The notes below the pieces were generated by a model. It was not told the DNA's origin and made no database searches. It saw only the letters and a program-made list of their open reading frames with translations. A DNA stretch of 64,000 nucleotides from Anaerococcus sp. Marseille-P3625 (lineage in GTDB: Bacteria > Bacillota > Clostridia > Tissierellales > Peptoniphilaceae), in assembly GCF_900232825.1 (NCBI RefSeq), contig NZ_OCTP01000011.1, forward strand, positions 124,001 to 188,000. Direction: 5' to 3'. Both the position numbers and the translations under genes were made by a program. Positions 24,983-35,111 of the stretch are shown here, piece by piece (position 1 is the first letter of the stretch; every line of letters begins with the position of its first letter).

Positions 24983-25555
24983 CTATTCTCCTAAACTTCC
25001 TAATAACTGGAGCAATTCTTCTTGACTTACTGGCTCAAAATCTTGTACATTGTAAAAGTCTTTTATTGTTTCTTTGATAGCTGCCATTTGTTTCTTATTT
25101 TCTTCTGAAATTTCTGAAACTATACTAATATTGTTTTGAACTGAATTATATTCTTTGATAAAAGAATCTAAAATATTCATTTGGTAGCTAACTGTAAGAA
25201 TATCACCTTCGGCTAATGTTTTTTCTTTAAAGACAATCTTATCTCCCTTATAAAGAAAAATATTATCGACAATGTTGTTAGCTTTGAATAACTTTCCCTC
25301 TGTGCTTTGTCCCTTTATGGATAATTCATAGGGCAAAACAGAGTTTTCAGTCGTTAATTCTATCTTGTAAACACCAATAACATCTACATCATAAGAAATG
25401 GGAAGATCAGTATATTTATAAGTTTTAGTCAAGGACTTGCTTATATCTGGCTTAAAATTTAAATAAATATCCTTGTTATTATTTAATTCATCTACGATCT
25501 CGTTAATTCTTTTGGTAATATCAAAAAGTGGAGATTGATTAGTTAATTTTTCCAT
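24983..25555 (-). CDS. baseplate-associated protein of unknown family
   Basis: About 190 residues from the ATG at 25555 (MEKLTNQSPLFDITKRINEI), preferred over an ATG six codons earlier because GAAGGTGA lies directly before it. The middle is beta-rich and contains VIGVYKIELTTENSVLPYEL; the C-terminus is helical (SVQNNISIVSEISEENKKQM). It sits between DUF4815 and BppU-like genes, so it is probably a baseplate or fibre-adaptor protein. Confidence 0.55.
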   Translation of the reverse strand: MEKLTNQSPLFDITKRINEIVDELNNNKDIYLNFKPDISKSLTKTYKYTDLPISYDVDVIGVYKIELTTENSVLPYELSIKGQSTEGKLFKANNIVDNIFLYKGDKIVFKEKTLAEGDILTVSYQMNILDSFIKEYNSVQNNISIVSEISEENKKQMAAIKETIKDFYNVQDFEPVSQEELLQLLGSLGE

Positions 25556-25586
25556 ACAGTCACCTTCAAGCAAAAAAGGAACGACT

Positions 25587-25772
25587 TCATATTGTCATTC
25601 CTTTCTTTATTTTTTCTATTTCTTTTTTAAGTGCCTTGTTTTCATTTCTTAGCATTTCAACAATTTCTTTTATTGATTTTATTTCTTCTTGCATTTGGTC
25701 TATACTATCTTTTTTTTCGTCTTTCTTTGCTGAAAAAATTAAGGCTCCTACTTCATCAACTCTATAATCCAT
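25587..25772 (-). CDS. small coiled-coil phage protein
   Basis: A 61-residue protein, MDYRVDEVGALIFSAKK followed by a continuous heptad coiled coil (IKSIKEIVEMLRNENKALKK). Short proteins of this design occur beside baseplate and fibre genes, where they may trimerise. No function is assigned. It fits the tight spacing of the cluster. Confidence 0.6.
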   Translation of the reverse strand: MDYRVDEVGALIFSAKKDEKKDSIDQMQEEIKSIKEIVEMLRNENKALKKEIEKIKKGMTI

Positions 25773-25778
25773 ATCTAC

Positions 25779-28700
25779 CTACTTCATAATACATTTTAGT
25801 CTTCTTACTGTTGGTATAAGTGCAGGGTTATTAGAAGATAAGTCAACCTTGATTCTAAAATTGTTTTGTGGACTTGTTTCTGTAGCTTCATAAGTGTATT
25901 CAATATAACCACCTACTTTTTTTACCTTGCCTTCACCTTTTTGAGATAGTTTTTTCCATTCTTTGCCATCTCGATCAACAGCATAGTAGAAAACTACACC
26001 AGTTCCACTTGGAGCATAGACATCAACTACTACTTTTATATCACTGTATTTAACATCTGTTACTACGTTTCTTGAAATGTAGGAGCTTTTACTATCATTT
26101 AAGCAACCAACCAACAACAAGCTATCCAAAGCTATTGCCGGTGATAAATTACCTTTAGTTGTCATAATCGCTCTAATTGTTACATTATCTACTTTTTTAA
26201 GTAAGTTCATTTGATTATCTACTGCAATTGGAAACCATGTTTTTGACTCATCAGTTGAATATGACCATTCCAAAGAGCAATCCAAAGGTACAGATGTATC
26301 TGAAAGTATTTTTATTGAGTCATACTCGATACCTTTTATAGAGTTAAAGTAAACATAAGATTCTCTTACATAATCATTTGTATACAAATCGAATTTTAGG
26401 TTAAAGTCTTGTTTAGCACTCCATGCTATAGCGTTAGAAGATTCAAACATTAAGCCTGGCAAATATGGATTTTCAAGTATAAGTTTTTTGCTTGCCAAAT
26501 CTCTTTTACCTAATTCTTGTACATATATACTAGCTGTTGATGAGTTTGACAAAACAGTTATTGCATACTGTTCATTAGCCTTTAAATAAACTGGATTATC
26601 AAAGTCTATTTTTGTTTGACCAGTGCTATCTTCACTAATATTTATCTCGTCAAAGTTTATTACTTTTTCTGTGAGAATTTCTTGACCTGGATAACCATTA
26701 TCACATTTTCTTATTTGTATTCTTAGATCATAGTCCTTATCCTTGCTAGCAAAATATAAGCCTATTGAATTTAACATCTGATCTTTGCCAACAGAAAAAG
26801 TTTGTGCAACTGGATCTACTATGTTTCTCTGAAACCAATTTGTAGTATAAACTGTTGTATAAGTCTTATGAGTAGTTGTGGTGTGTGTAGTTGTAGTTGT
26901 TTCTAGAATACCATTAGCTGTAAATGGTGTTTTGCCTCTTAATTTTGGATTATCCTCTGCAAAAACATCTACGCTTACAGTTCCACATCTTACCTTGGCT
27001 GGAATAGTAAATGAAGCTTTTACTTCTCCGTTGGTGTCAGCTATAAGCTGTCCATCTGCTCCTTTGTTGTTTTCGCTTAATGGCTTTGCATCTACTTCAA
27101 TATCATTAAATAAAATTTTAATATTGTCTTGCTTTGGCAAAAATCTTGTTGCTGTAACTGTTATCTCTATAGGTCGCATATACTCTATAGCGCTTTCTGT
27201 TACATTTACACTTGTTGATGTTGTTTGATAAGAAGATGTTGATGCACTTTGACTAGTAGTAGAACTCCATGCCCATCCATCACCTAATAGCGGGCCTTGT
27301 TTACCATTATCTCTTCTAATACTATTAAAAGATACTTCCGTTCCACCATTTTCTCTTAATACTATGCTGTTGGTTTCTACCCAATTATCTACCTGCGGAT
27401 AGATCTTAACACTTGGTGTTTTTGGAAAGGCTGTAAAAGGATTTATCCTATAGGCTCTAGTTGCATAAGGCTGTTTGTCACCTATTATTTCTTTTCCACT
27501 GGCAGTAACAATTCTTTCGTATTCCTTTATATCTTTTGAATTTTCCTTATCTATACTTAATTTATTGATGGAAAATTTATAACCTAAAGTCAATTCATTA
27601 GTTGTTACATCTATACTTGCATTATAATCAGGGTGGTTTATATCTGCTTTACTAAAGCCCATAAAGCCATCAGTTAAAATCCCCTTTAGTTGAGTTGCTT
27701 CTTCACCTTCAAGAGCTTCTTTGTCTAAGTCCGTTATGGCTTGGTTAAGTTCCATATCTTCTAGTCTTTCAAACATTCTTTGGATTCTTGCCATATCTGA
27801 TCTTAAACTTCTGGAATTTATTATTTTTAAAACATCATTTACCGGTGCAACTTGTACATAACCTAAAAGAAGAACATCTTGATCTGTAATATCTGCTGGT
27901 GCTACTTTGTCAACCGTATCTGATTGACCTGTAATAACTCTTAGCATTCCTTTCTCATCAATGGTAATACTTGCTATATAGTGCAAGTAAAATGTGTAGT
28001 CTACAATCATTTGTGATTTATCTACTGGCATATCACCATCAAGAATTTCAATATAATAATTACCTCTGTCTACTGTTAGCTTATAATCTTTGTCTGCTAA
28101 CATTGCCTTGTTGTAGGTAAGCTCTACCTCATAACTAGTTCCCAAATCTGGTTGTTTTCCACCATCTAGCCATCTTATAGTATCAGACTCTAATACATAA
28201 TCAACATTCTTACTATAAGTTGTATTGGTGTTTGTTTGCTTAACTGATAAGATTTGTGCAACTGGTGTAAATTGACTTGGAATAGGATCTGTACCATTTA
28301 CCGACCCTTGTCTAGTTAATCTTTGACTTACTTGTATAACTGAAATAAGCCTATCTATTTTTGCTACCGGACTATTATTTAATAAATATCTACTATTGCC
28401 AGTCTCAAATATTTTTGGCTCTGCAATAATATTTCTGGTTACATTAGCTCTAGGAATAGGAATAGTTGTTGCTGTTTGCTTTTCTATTTCCCAACCCTTT
28501 ACATAAGCTTTACCGCTTGATAGGTTTAGGTATAAGCATTCTTCGTCACTTTGTGCCTTTTGTGATAGCTCCATACCCCTAACCTTGTAATGACCGGATT
28601 CGTCATAGGTTCTTCTAGCTAGCAAAGCTAAGAACTTATTAAATATGGTATCTTCATCGTTTTTGTTATTTGTTACAAGCTCGCCATCTTGCAATACATA

Positions 28701-29195
28701 GATTGTAGTGGCCTTATCATCGTTTGCTCTTAATATCAAGCTTTCTTTTAATCTATCAGCTCCTGGCAACCCATAATTAGGTGTACCACTTGCAGGAGAA
28801 ACAAGCCTTTGATCGTCAATAGATTGTATAGCTTCTCTTTGAAGTCTTACTCCTATAGTTTCAAGACCTTTTCCTCTTATTCTTACAGTCTGTTTATAAA
28901 AATCTCTTACTATTCCAGCTAAATAAATTTTTCCATCTGTAACTGTTACATTCTTTTCTATGGATCCTTCTATATCTTCAATAAGTATTTGTGCTCCACT
29001 TTTTATATCTCCATCTTTCAAAAAACAATCAGCAATATTTTTAACTATTCTTTTTTGACTAGATTGTAATTCGTTTAGTTCTCTACTTTGAAGATGAAAT
29101 CCAGGTCTAAATAACAATTGAGTATAATTATTATCTAGATTTATGTCATAATATGGTGCTTGTGACAAATCAATATTTTTAATTTCTTCTGTCAT
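25779..29195 (-). CDS. DUF4815 phage tail/baseplate protein
   Basis: A 1138-residue protein, the largest in the window. The first about 550 residues match the DUF4815 family found in contractile-tail phages (PYYDINLDNNYTQLLFRPGF, LQSRELNELQSSQKRIVKNI, then the SGTPNYGLPGADRLKE loop). Later parts are beta-rich with a Thr-rich linker at DNA 26840-26910 and Ig-like or fibre-like domains. It likely forms a long baseplate wedge or fibre-attachment protein. I start at the ATG at 29195, which has AGGAGGATAT before it; an ATG five codons upstream lies within the previous gene. Confidence 0.82.
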   Translation of the reverse strand: MTEEIKNIDLSQAPYYDINLDNNYTQLLFRPGFHLQSRELNELQSSQKRIVKNIADCFLKDGDIKSGAQILIEDIEGSIEKNVTVTDGKIYLAGIVRDFYKQTVRIRGKGLETIGVRLQREAIQSIDDQRLVSPASGTPNYGLPGADRLKESLILRANDDKATTIYVLQDGELVTNNKNDEDTIFNKFLALLARRTYDESGHYKVRGMELSQKAQSDEECLYLNLSSGKAYVKGWEIEKQTATTIPIPRANVTRNIIAEPKIFETGNSRYLLNNSPVAKIDRLISVIQVSQRLTRQGSVNGTDPIPSQFTPVAQILSVKQTNTNTTYSKNVDYVLESDTIRWLDGGKQPDLGTSYEVELTYNKAMLADKDYKLTVDRGNYYIEILDGDMPVDKSQMIVDYTFYLHYIASITIDEKGMLRVITGQSDTVDKVAPADITDQDVLLLGYVQVAPVNDVLKIINSRSLRSDMARIQRMFERLEDMELNQAITDLDKEALEGEEATQLKGILTDGFMGFSKADINHPDYNASIDVTTNELTLGYKFSINKLSIDKENSKDIKEYERIVTASGKEIIGDKQPYATRAYRINPFTAFPKTPSVKIYPQVDNWVETNSIVLRENGGTEVSFNSIRRDNGKQGPLLGDGWAWSSTTSQSASTSSYQTTSTSVNVTESAIEYMRPIEITVTATRFLPKQDNIKILFNDIEVDAKPLSENNKGADGQLIADTNGEVKASFTIPAKVRCGTVSVDVFAEDNPKLRGKTPFTANGILETTTTTHTTTTHKTYTTVYTTNWFQRNIVDPVAQTFSVGKDQMLNSIGLYFASKDKDYDLRIQIRKCDNGYPGQEILTEKVINFDEINISEDSTGQTKIDFDNPVYLKANEQYAITVLSNSSTASIYVQELGKRDLASKKLILENPYLPGLMFESSNAIAWSAKQDFNLKFDLYTNDYVRESYVYFNSIKGIEYDSIKILSDTSVPLDCSLEWSYSTDESKTWFPIAVDNQMNLLKKVDNVTIRAIMTTKGNLSPAIALDSLLLVGCLNDSKSSYISRNVVTDVKYSDIKVVVDVYAPSGTGVVFYYAVDRDGKEWKKLSQKGEGKVKKVGGYIEYTYEATETSPQNNFRIKVDLSSNNPALIPTVRRLKCIMK

Positions 29196-29203
29196 ATATC
29201 CTC

Positions 29204-29758
29204 CTAGCACTCAATAATCATAAAGTAGCTATCTTTAGTATCTGATTGTCTTGTTGTTACTTTTCTATTTGCTATCACTTCAAGAACACCAACATCTTCT
29301 ATATCCTCTGGCAATAAAATTCTTTTATTTTCGTTGCCATTTTTTGGTGTAACTCTTGAAAATATGCCTATTTGCCTATAAGTAACTGGTGGCAATTCAT
29401 CAAAATATATGGTGCTTTCAATCAAAACCCATCTGGATTTTAGCTTCAAAGCTTCTTCTTTTGTCAAAGTTTTAAATTTTATCTTTGCATATTCAATTTC
29501 TCCAGACTCATCTGGAATTACCATAGAAACTCTGTCCGCTTTTTTCATACCTACTAACTCATCAAGGTTTTCAGCATCAAGATTTGGTTCAGGTGGCACA
29601 AAGCCATCTTTGTTTTCATTTTCCCATGGACTAGTTCTGCCAAGACCAATAAAGATGTTTCCTTGTTCCAATAAGGATAAGGCTCTGGAACAATGGGCTG
29701 TGTTAGTTATTATTGGCAATCTTTCGTAAATATTTGTATTGACTGTTTTAATAGCCAT
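29204..29758 (-). CDS. baseplate wedge-like protein
   Basis: A 184-residue protein with the pattern ITNTAHCSRALSLLEQGN, GLGRTSPWENENKDG and TYRQIGIFSRVTP. Comparable short proteins lie between tail-protein-I and DUF4815 genes in contractile phages and act at the baseplate periphery. It ends in a run of charged and aromatic residues (DSYFMIIEC). The start overlaps the preceding region with a good ribosome site. Assignment rests on context and motif likeness. Confidence 0.6.
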   Translation of the reverse strand: MAIKTVNTNIYERLPIITNTAHCSRALSLLEQGNIFIGLGRTSPWENENKDGFVPPEPNLDAENLDELVGMKKADRVSMVIPDESGEIEYAKIKFKTLTKEEALKLKSRWVLIESTIYFDELPPVTYRQIGIFSRVTPKNGNENKRILLPEDIEDVGVLEVIANRKVTTRQSDTKDSYFMIIEC

Positions 29759-29759
29759 C

Positions 29760-30776
29760 TTATTTGATCCTTTCTGTTCTAACTTCTATAGGTTTTAAAG
29801 TCATAGTAAGTCTTCCTTCCTTTTGTCTATCTGCACTAAATGATTCGTTTTCAAGTGCATAAGCTTCTTCTAGGCTCGGGTTTTCTTTTTCTAATACCTT
29901 TGCTATATCTTCTAAAGATAAGATCCCGCCTAAATGATTTCTTAATACTCCTGTTGCATAAATTTCTCTTACCTTGCCAACTCCATCCCAAAACATTATT
30001 TGTTTACCTTCAAGAATAGCTTTGCCATCTAAAATGGTATTTGCTAAATCATCTAATAAGATATCAATTCTTGCATCTGGTACGGTTGCAAATGCATCGT
30101 TATTTACATAAGCAATATCTATAAAGTGTTCTCTATATATCTTGTTATAAACGTGAGTATTTCTTTCTTCCCAAAATTGGTCTTTAATAATATTCCATCT
30201 AGGAGCAATAGAAAATGTGATTTTTACACCTGCTGCTTTAACTCTGTTAAGATAGTTTATCAAAGCTGGTGTAATATGACTTGAATCTGGTAAAGATATA
30301 TCTATTACAGAATAGATCCAATAATCATAAGAAATCAGCCTTCCTTCGCCATCTAAATATTCTCTTTCATCAAGCTTGATAAGCTTTGTCCATGGTTCAA
30401 AAATTCTAATGGATTCTGGCAATAAATTTTCGTTATTGTCTTTGTTGATTTTTCTTGCAGCTGCAATTTTTATGCCTTCTAGTGTGTTCTTTGGGGTCAA
30501 TATTTCAATTATTATTCTTTTTCTATAAACATCATCAATTTCTTGGTAGTCTCTTGGTACTCCAAACATATTGCCCCAATAGTCAAGCCAATCGTCATTT
30601 GCTGTTTCTAAAGCCATTTCTAATATAGCTAAATTCAATCCATCTTTTTGAATTACTAAAGCTTGAAATATCGCATCAATAAGTATGCTCTTAGCTCTTC
30701 CATCAGCATCAACATTTAACTTATACAGTGCTAACAAGGACTTGTAATAAATAGAGTTCAGCAATCTTAATTTCAT
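29760..30776 (-). CDS. tail protein I-like baseplate protein
   Basis: A 338-residue protein following the gpJ-like gene, the usual place of P2 gpI/YmfQ-like proteins. It has WLDYWGNMFGVPRDYQEIDD and YRKRIIIEILTPKNTLEGIK, the pattern by which such proteins are recognised, then a beta-rich C-terminus (RIDILLDDLANTILDGKAIL). It should connect the wedge to fibre or DUF4815 proteins. Its length is larger than gpI. Confidence 0.7.
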   Translation of the reverse strand: MKLRLLNSIYYKSLLALYKLNVDADGRAKSILIDAIFQALVIQKDGLNLAILEMALETANDDWLDYWGNMFGVPRDYQEIDDVYRKRIIIEILTPKNTLEGIKIAAARKINKDNNENLLPESIRIFEPWTKLIKLDEREYLDGEGRLISYDYWIYSVIDISLPDSSHITPALINYLNRVKAAGVKITFSIAPRWNIIKDQFWEERNTHVYNKIYREHFIDIAYVNNDAFATVPDARIDILLDDLANTILDGKAILEGKQIMFWDGVGKVREIYATGVLRNHLGGILSLEDIAKVLEKENPSLEEAYALENESFSADRQKEGRLTMTLKPIEVRTERIK

Positions 30777-30778
30777 TA

Positions 30779-31873
30779 CTAACTCTTTTCTTTGCCTTTA
30801 AGCTTTTCAACGGTAGTATTGACTGCTATTACACCGGGTCTAATTATTTCATCTTTTCTTATATTTACATCCTTTAAATTTTCAAGATCAACATAAGCTA
30901 TAGCTTCACTGTATGAGTCATATATATAAGCTAATAAAGATGAATATTTAAGGCTTTGAGATACTTTCATATTGTCCATGTATTCTTTAATAGCTACAGT
31001 AATCATTGAATCGTATAAAATGCTATTAACGCCTTCCCTATAAATAACTTTTATATTGTCCACGTCTACAATTCTTTTGACAGCTGGCTTTATAGCTACT
31101 TCAATTCCAGCGGATCTATATATTTCTACAGCCTTATATACTTCTTCGTAAAGCTCGTTATTTAAGTTTCCTGCTTTATCATGTACATAAGCTAATGCAA
31201 ATCCAATGTAATTATCATCTATATATACACCACTTACGCCAGGAACTTCTTTTATACCATAAGCAATGGCTTCTGCTGTACCTCTTTGTAGAGTATGCAC
31301 AAATTCTTTAAATCTTTGTGCTCTACTAGCTTCACTTTCTCTATCTTCACCATTGAAAATATCGTTAGTATTGGCAACATTAGCTATGTTTGCTGAACCC
31401 ATTTCCATTTTGCAAATTTCACCAGCTACAGCATTACCTCTTTTGCCTTTTTCGACAGCTTCTATTTTTATTATTATTGATCTGCTACCTTCTTGTACTT
31501 TTACGTTTTCAACGCTTTTATAATATTCTTTTTTAAGCCTATTCTTACCAGTATGAAAAAGACTACCTCTTGGAATTATCATTTCTTGATATAAAGGCTC
31601 ATCAAAAAAAATTGTTACATAGCCTTCTGCTCTAATTGCAGGTTTTCTTTCAAAAGAAAAAGCATTGTAACAGCTATTCCTAATAGCATGCTCAACGCCT
31701 TTTTTAAGATCATAATAAAATTCTTCTGCTTGTAGTGCTACCGATTCTAGTAGAGTTCTGGTAGCTGAACCGACATTAAAGTCTGTTAGCTTATCAGTTC
31801 TTGATGCTACCCAATTGATAAGCTCTTCTAAAATACTATTAGCTCCTTTTATTCTAAAGGCCACGCTTCTCAC
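30779..31873 (-). CDS. baseplate J-like protein (gp47/gpJ)
   Basis: A 364-residue member of the Baseplate_J family that forms the wedge of contractile tails. It shows FNVGSATRTLLESVALQAEE near the start, FDEPLYQEMIIPRGSLFHTG, GKRGNAVAGEI and the PGVSGVYIDDNY region. This is a core component that triggers sheath contraction. The start GTG or ATG lies close to the end of the gp25-like gene. Genes on both sides are baseplate genes. Confidence 0.9.
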   Translation of the reverse strand: MRSVAFRIKGANSILEELINWVASRTDKLTDFNVGSATRTLLESVALQAEEFYYDLKKGVEHAIRNSCYNAFSFERKPAIRAEGYVTIFFDEPLYQEMIIPRGSLFHTGKNRLKKEYYKSVENVKVQEGSRSIIIKIEAVEKGKRGNAVAGEICKMEMGSANIANVANTNDIFNGEDRESEASRAQRFKEFVHTLQRGTAEAIAYGIKEVPGVSGVYIDDNYIGFALAYVHDKAGNLNNELYEEVYKAVEIYRSAGIEVAIKPAVKRIVDVDNIKVIYREGVNSILYDSMITVAIKEYMDNMKVSQSLKYSSLLAYIYDSYSEAIAYVDLENLKDVNIRKDEIIRPGVIAVNTTVEKLKGKEKS

Positions 31874-31876
31874 CTC

Positions 31877-32521
31877 CTATAATATATATTCAAAGCTAAA
31901 AGGCTTGCCAGGCTCTATTGGAATAACCTTAGCTCTAATAATCACTTGTCCGTCAATAACTTCTGCATCGATATCTTTTATATCTTTGACTCTAAAGTCC
32001 GATCTAATGCAAGATTCAACTTCAAATATTATTTTATTTACGTTTTCTTGACTGTAATTTTTGCCATAGTATCTACTAAGCCTAGATCCAAATTCAGGGT
32101 GCATAAACAAGCTCCCTTTTTCAACTGAAAGCCTTGATAATAGTTGCTGACCTAAATTTTCAAGTCCTTTTACAATATCAACATCTGAATGGTTGACTTC
32201 CAAATGACCTTTTACATCATGGTCTACCGTCTTATTGTGGTATAAGTCTAAATCCATTCCATAAGCAACAGCTTCTATTTCTGATTTGTCATTGCTATTA
32301 GCAACAGAATAAGCTTGGCTAGTTGGTATTAGTATATACTCACCTAATTTAGCAACTTTCTTATCTCCATAATCTAAAAATCCTTCGTGAACCGAATCTA
32401 TGTAAGGAGAATCTAATTGATTGACCTCTACAATTTCACGCCAATTTTTAATATCATATTTTTTAGCTATTCTTTGTAAAGAATCTCCCAATTCTATTCT
32501 GTGTGTAATAAGTCCATTCAT
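31877..32521 (-). CDS. baseplate protein: LysM domain fused to gp25-like domain
   Basis: A 214-residue protein. Residues about 5-75 form a LysM-like fold (HRIELGDSLQRIAKKYDIKN). Residues about 100-214 are a gp25/GPW domain with GSLFMHPEFGSRLSRYYGKN, whose EFG-S-L pattern is conserved in sheath-attachment proteins. gp25 joins the sheath to the baseplate. The fusion of LysM with gp25 is seen in other Bacillota phages and joins hub and wedge functions. It overlaps the preceding gene by four bases. Confidence 0.85.
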   Translation of the reverse strand: MNGLITHRIELGDSLQRIAKKYDIKNWREIVEVNQLDSPYIDSVHEGFLDYGDKKVAKLGEYILIPTSQAYSVANSNDKSEIEAVAYGMDLDLYHNKTVDHDVKGHLEVNHSDVDIVKGLENLGQQLLSRLSVEKGSLFMHPEFGSRLSRYYGKNYSQENVNKIIFEVESCIRSDFRVKDIKDIDAEVIDGQVIIRAKVIPIEPGKPFSFEYIL

Positions 32522-33204
32522 AGCTCGCCCACCTCAATAAAATCATGTTTAAGCTTTTTCTTTATCAACCATAAGTTAGTTAACAAGCACGTTAGATGAT
32601 TATTTAGATCTGTTGTTTTATTCAAATTATAGTCTTCTAGCTTATCTTTGACATAATAAACATTATTTATAAGCCTATCAAGTCTTTCTTCTCTAAGCTC
32701 GCCATATTCAATATCTATATCTAATATATAATGCTTGTATAGCTCATATCTTAGACTATAAGAGTCAAGTAGGATAAAAAGTATATAAGTATATAAATAG
32801 CTTTTTTTAATCTCGTGTAAACTCTCTAAACAATCAAATATAGCACTGTCATTCTTAAATTTGTTTATAGAATAGAAGAAAAGCATATCATTTAATGATA
32901 ATGTGTTCTTAACATCACCTGGAAAGTTGGTAAAAGATTGTGTCTGTATAAAGTAGCTCGTATCAAGTACGTTTTTGTCCATTGCAAGTACTTTCTTGTG
33001 GATATTATAAGTACTGATACTTATTTTGTTTTCAAATTTATATTTAATCCCACTTTTGTAGTATTTATCATTGTTTACATCTAAGCAAACAAGGGAAGCA
33101 AATCTAAGATTCTTACATATTTGGTAAGCCGTTGAAGGGCACCATCTTATAGAATTAACTTTGCAACCTACTAAAGGGGATAAGTTTTCAATTAATTGGA
33201 TCAT
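32518..33204 (-). CDS. tail-region protein of unknown family
   Basis: About 228 residues from the ATG at 33204; AAAGGA lies six bases before it. It overlaps the gp25-like gene by four bases. Residues 1-90 look beta-rich with WCPSTAYQICKN and many Lys and Tyr; the rest is helical with leucine-rich segments (SYLYTYILFILLDSYSLRYE). No family is recognised. Its place between the hub-associated and gp25 genes suggests a baseplate chaperone or small hub component. Confidence 0.55.
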   Translation of the reverse strand: MIQLIENLSPLVGCKVNSIRWCPSTAYQICKNLRFASLVCLDVNNDKYYKSGIKYKFENKISISTYNIHKKVLAMDKNVLDTSYFIQTQSFTNFPGDVKNTLSLNDMLFFYSINKFKNDSAIFDCLESLHEIKKSYLYTYILFILLDSYSLRYELYKHYILDIDIEYGELREERLDRLINNVYYVKDKLEDYNLNKTTDLNNHLTCLLTNLWLIKKKLKHDFIEVGEL

Positions 33205-33206
33205 AA

Positions 33207-33815
33207 TCAATCCTTTGTTAAATTAACTTTGCTAAACTTTGTATCGTTAGTGTCAAGTTTTTCTATTACATCTCTATCTCTTACTGTTATTGTTATCGTT
33301 TTAGGACTTTCTAATGGATTTCCTATTACTTGTATTTCGGGACTTTCTACTGCATCTCCAACACGTCTTAATACATAAAGTTGTATATCATATTTGTATA
33401 TTAGTGGCTGGTTAACATTTCTAGAAATATTTAATCTAATTGGTATTGTTACGTATGCTTCGCCATCAGTATGATTATAAAAGTTTAAAAAGTCCTTTAC
33501 TGGTCTTCCATCTCTTATATCATCCATAACTGTTAACATAGTTTTTTTAAGGCTTAGAAACTTTTGATATCCATGTGCTGGATCTTTTCCTGTTCCTTTG
33601 TAGCCTGTAGTGCCTACTATATTAAGTTCTTTTAATCCGGATCCAAACAAATCAACTACTGCTCCAACTTTTGTATAATGTACATTTACTCTATTTGGAA
33701 TTTTTAAATCATAAGTTTCTGGGTTTAAATCAAATACATAGGATTGATTTTTATATTCCAACTCCATTCTTTTTAATCTATTAATTCCATCATAAGCATT
33801 ACCATTCAAGGCCAT
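33207..33815 (-). CDS. baseplate hub-associated protein
   Basis: A 202-residue protein with the pattern YVFDLNPETYDLKIPNRVNV and DLFGSGLKELNIVGTTGYKG, which resembles the N-terminal domains of hub and tail-tube-initiator proteins of contractile phages (XkdP or gp53-like). The C-terminal beta-rich part ends in charged residues. It overlaps the spike gene by 17 bases. The assignment is based on motif and position. Confidence 0.6.
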   Translation of the reverse strand: MALNGNAYDGINRLKRMELEYKNQSYVFDLNPETYDLKIPNRVNVHYTKVGAVVDLFGSGLKELNIVGTTGYKGTGKDPAHGYQKFLSLKKTMLTVMDDIRDGRPVKDFLNFYNHTDGEAYVTIPIRLNISRNVNQPLIYKYDIQLYVLRRVGDAVESPEIQVIGNPLESPKTITITVRDRDVIEKLDTNDTKFSKVNLTKD

Positions 33816-35103
33816 TTTTATTTCCTGTTCCTGTTTCGCCTGGATCGATAAATCTTATAGGCTTACTATCGTATCTATCAATTGGCGAATTAGATCCTTT
33901 GATTTCATTTACTTCGGGTGCAATTAAATTTATACTACTACCGGATCTTATGTTAACACTTCCTTTTGAGTTAATGGTTGTTTCACCTATAGAGTCTATT
34001 CTAACATCACTATCAGAAAGTATTTTTACTTTTTGCTCTGTTTTAATTTCAACATCTTCTGATGTTTCCAATCTTACTCCCTTTTCAGTAAAAGATAACT
34101 TTGTTTGTCCTTTGTCAGTTTGCCTAAATAATGATAAAGTCCCATCATTTTCAATTTTAACACTTGCAAGTTCCACTATATCTGGGACTTCCATTTCTGG
34201 TCTAGGATTTTCTTCAAAATGTTTTCTCATTATCTTAGACTCTGATTTTCTTAATGTTCTTCTGTCGTATTCTTTAGGCTCGTCATCTCTTCTAAGCCTT
34301 TTGAACGTTTTAGGTTGTGTTCTAATTTCAAAATTCTTATTTTCATCTATACCTATAGTAAATAAAAAGTCGGGTGTATCTTGAGAATATCTTGTAATGC
34401 CTAATTGTGCATCGTGATACCATCTGTTGTATTTTGCATCAGCCCTATCTTCTACAGAATCTTTTGTAACTCTTAGATAGTTAAAGGGTTCTATTAAGCT
34501 TGTATGCAAGTTGTGGCGAATAGTTTTGTTTGTCTTTTTGTTTTTAAGCGTTAAATCTTCAAAGTTAAAAGCATCTTCTCTATGATCACTCATTTTATGG
34601 ATTTTACCTACAGAAAAAGCACATGAACTTTCAACATTTTCATATTCACCACTACCATTTCTATAAGTATAAGATTGATCCTTATTTACTCTTGCGCTTT
34701 CGCCACGTGTAGCTACAGCTTCACCATAAGCATCTATTCTAGGATTTACATTAGTTTTATTTTTATTCCAGGTTGGAAGAGTTCCAATAATAATAGGTTT
34801 ATATTTTTCAGATCCTATAAAAGCAAGTACAACTCTTTGACCTACTTGCAAAGGCGTGTAATCTCCATAATACATATCTGATTCTTCATCATAACCAGAA
34901 TAGCTTTCTAATTGTACACAAGAATTAACTATTCCATTTGTTATTTGATTATCCCCTACAAAAGAACCTGATTGTAGCAAAACATCAGCTGTACCATTTT
35001 TATCATATACTCTTGTTACAGTACCTGTTATGATTTTCCCTTGATTGTCTGCATCTGCTCTTCCTCCGTATTGGACTTCACCTAAACTTGATTGTAATCT
35101 CAT
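33799..35103 (-). CDS. baseplate spike protein (gpV/VgrG-like)
   Basis: A 434-residue protein started at the second of two adjacent ATGs, which is better spaced from AGGAGGA. The N-terminus is an OB-fold (ITGTVTRVYDKNGTADVLLQ, YTPLQVGQRVVLAFIGS) as in gpV/gp5. The C-terminal part has beta-helix-like repeats (VRLETSEDVEIKTEQKVKIL, DSIGETTINSKGSVNIRSGS) that form a membrane-piercing needle. The spike sits below the hub encoded by the gene upstream. Confidence 0.88.
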   Translation of the reverse strand: MRLQSSLGEVQYGGRADADNQGKIITGTVTRVYDKNGTADVLLQSGSFVGDNQITNGIVNSCVQLESYSGYDEESDMYYGDYTPLQVGQRVVLAFIGSEKYKPIIIGTLPTWNKNKTNVNPRIDAYGEAVATRGESARVNKDQSYTYRNGSGEYENVESSCAFSVGKIHKMSDHREDAFNFEDLTLKNKKTNKTIRHNLHTSLIEPFNYLRVTKDSVEDRADAKYNRWYHDAQLGITRYSQDTPDFLFTIGIDENKNFEIRTQPKTFKRLRRDDEPKEYDRRTLRKSESKIMRKHFEENPRPEMEVPDIVELASVKIENDGTLSLFRQTDKGQTKLSFTEKGVRLETSEDVEIKTEQKVKILSDSDVRIDSIGETTINSKGSVNIRSGSSINLIAPEVNEIKGSNSPIDRYDSKPIRFIDPGETGTGNKNGLEW

Positions 35104-35111
35104 CATTCCTC

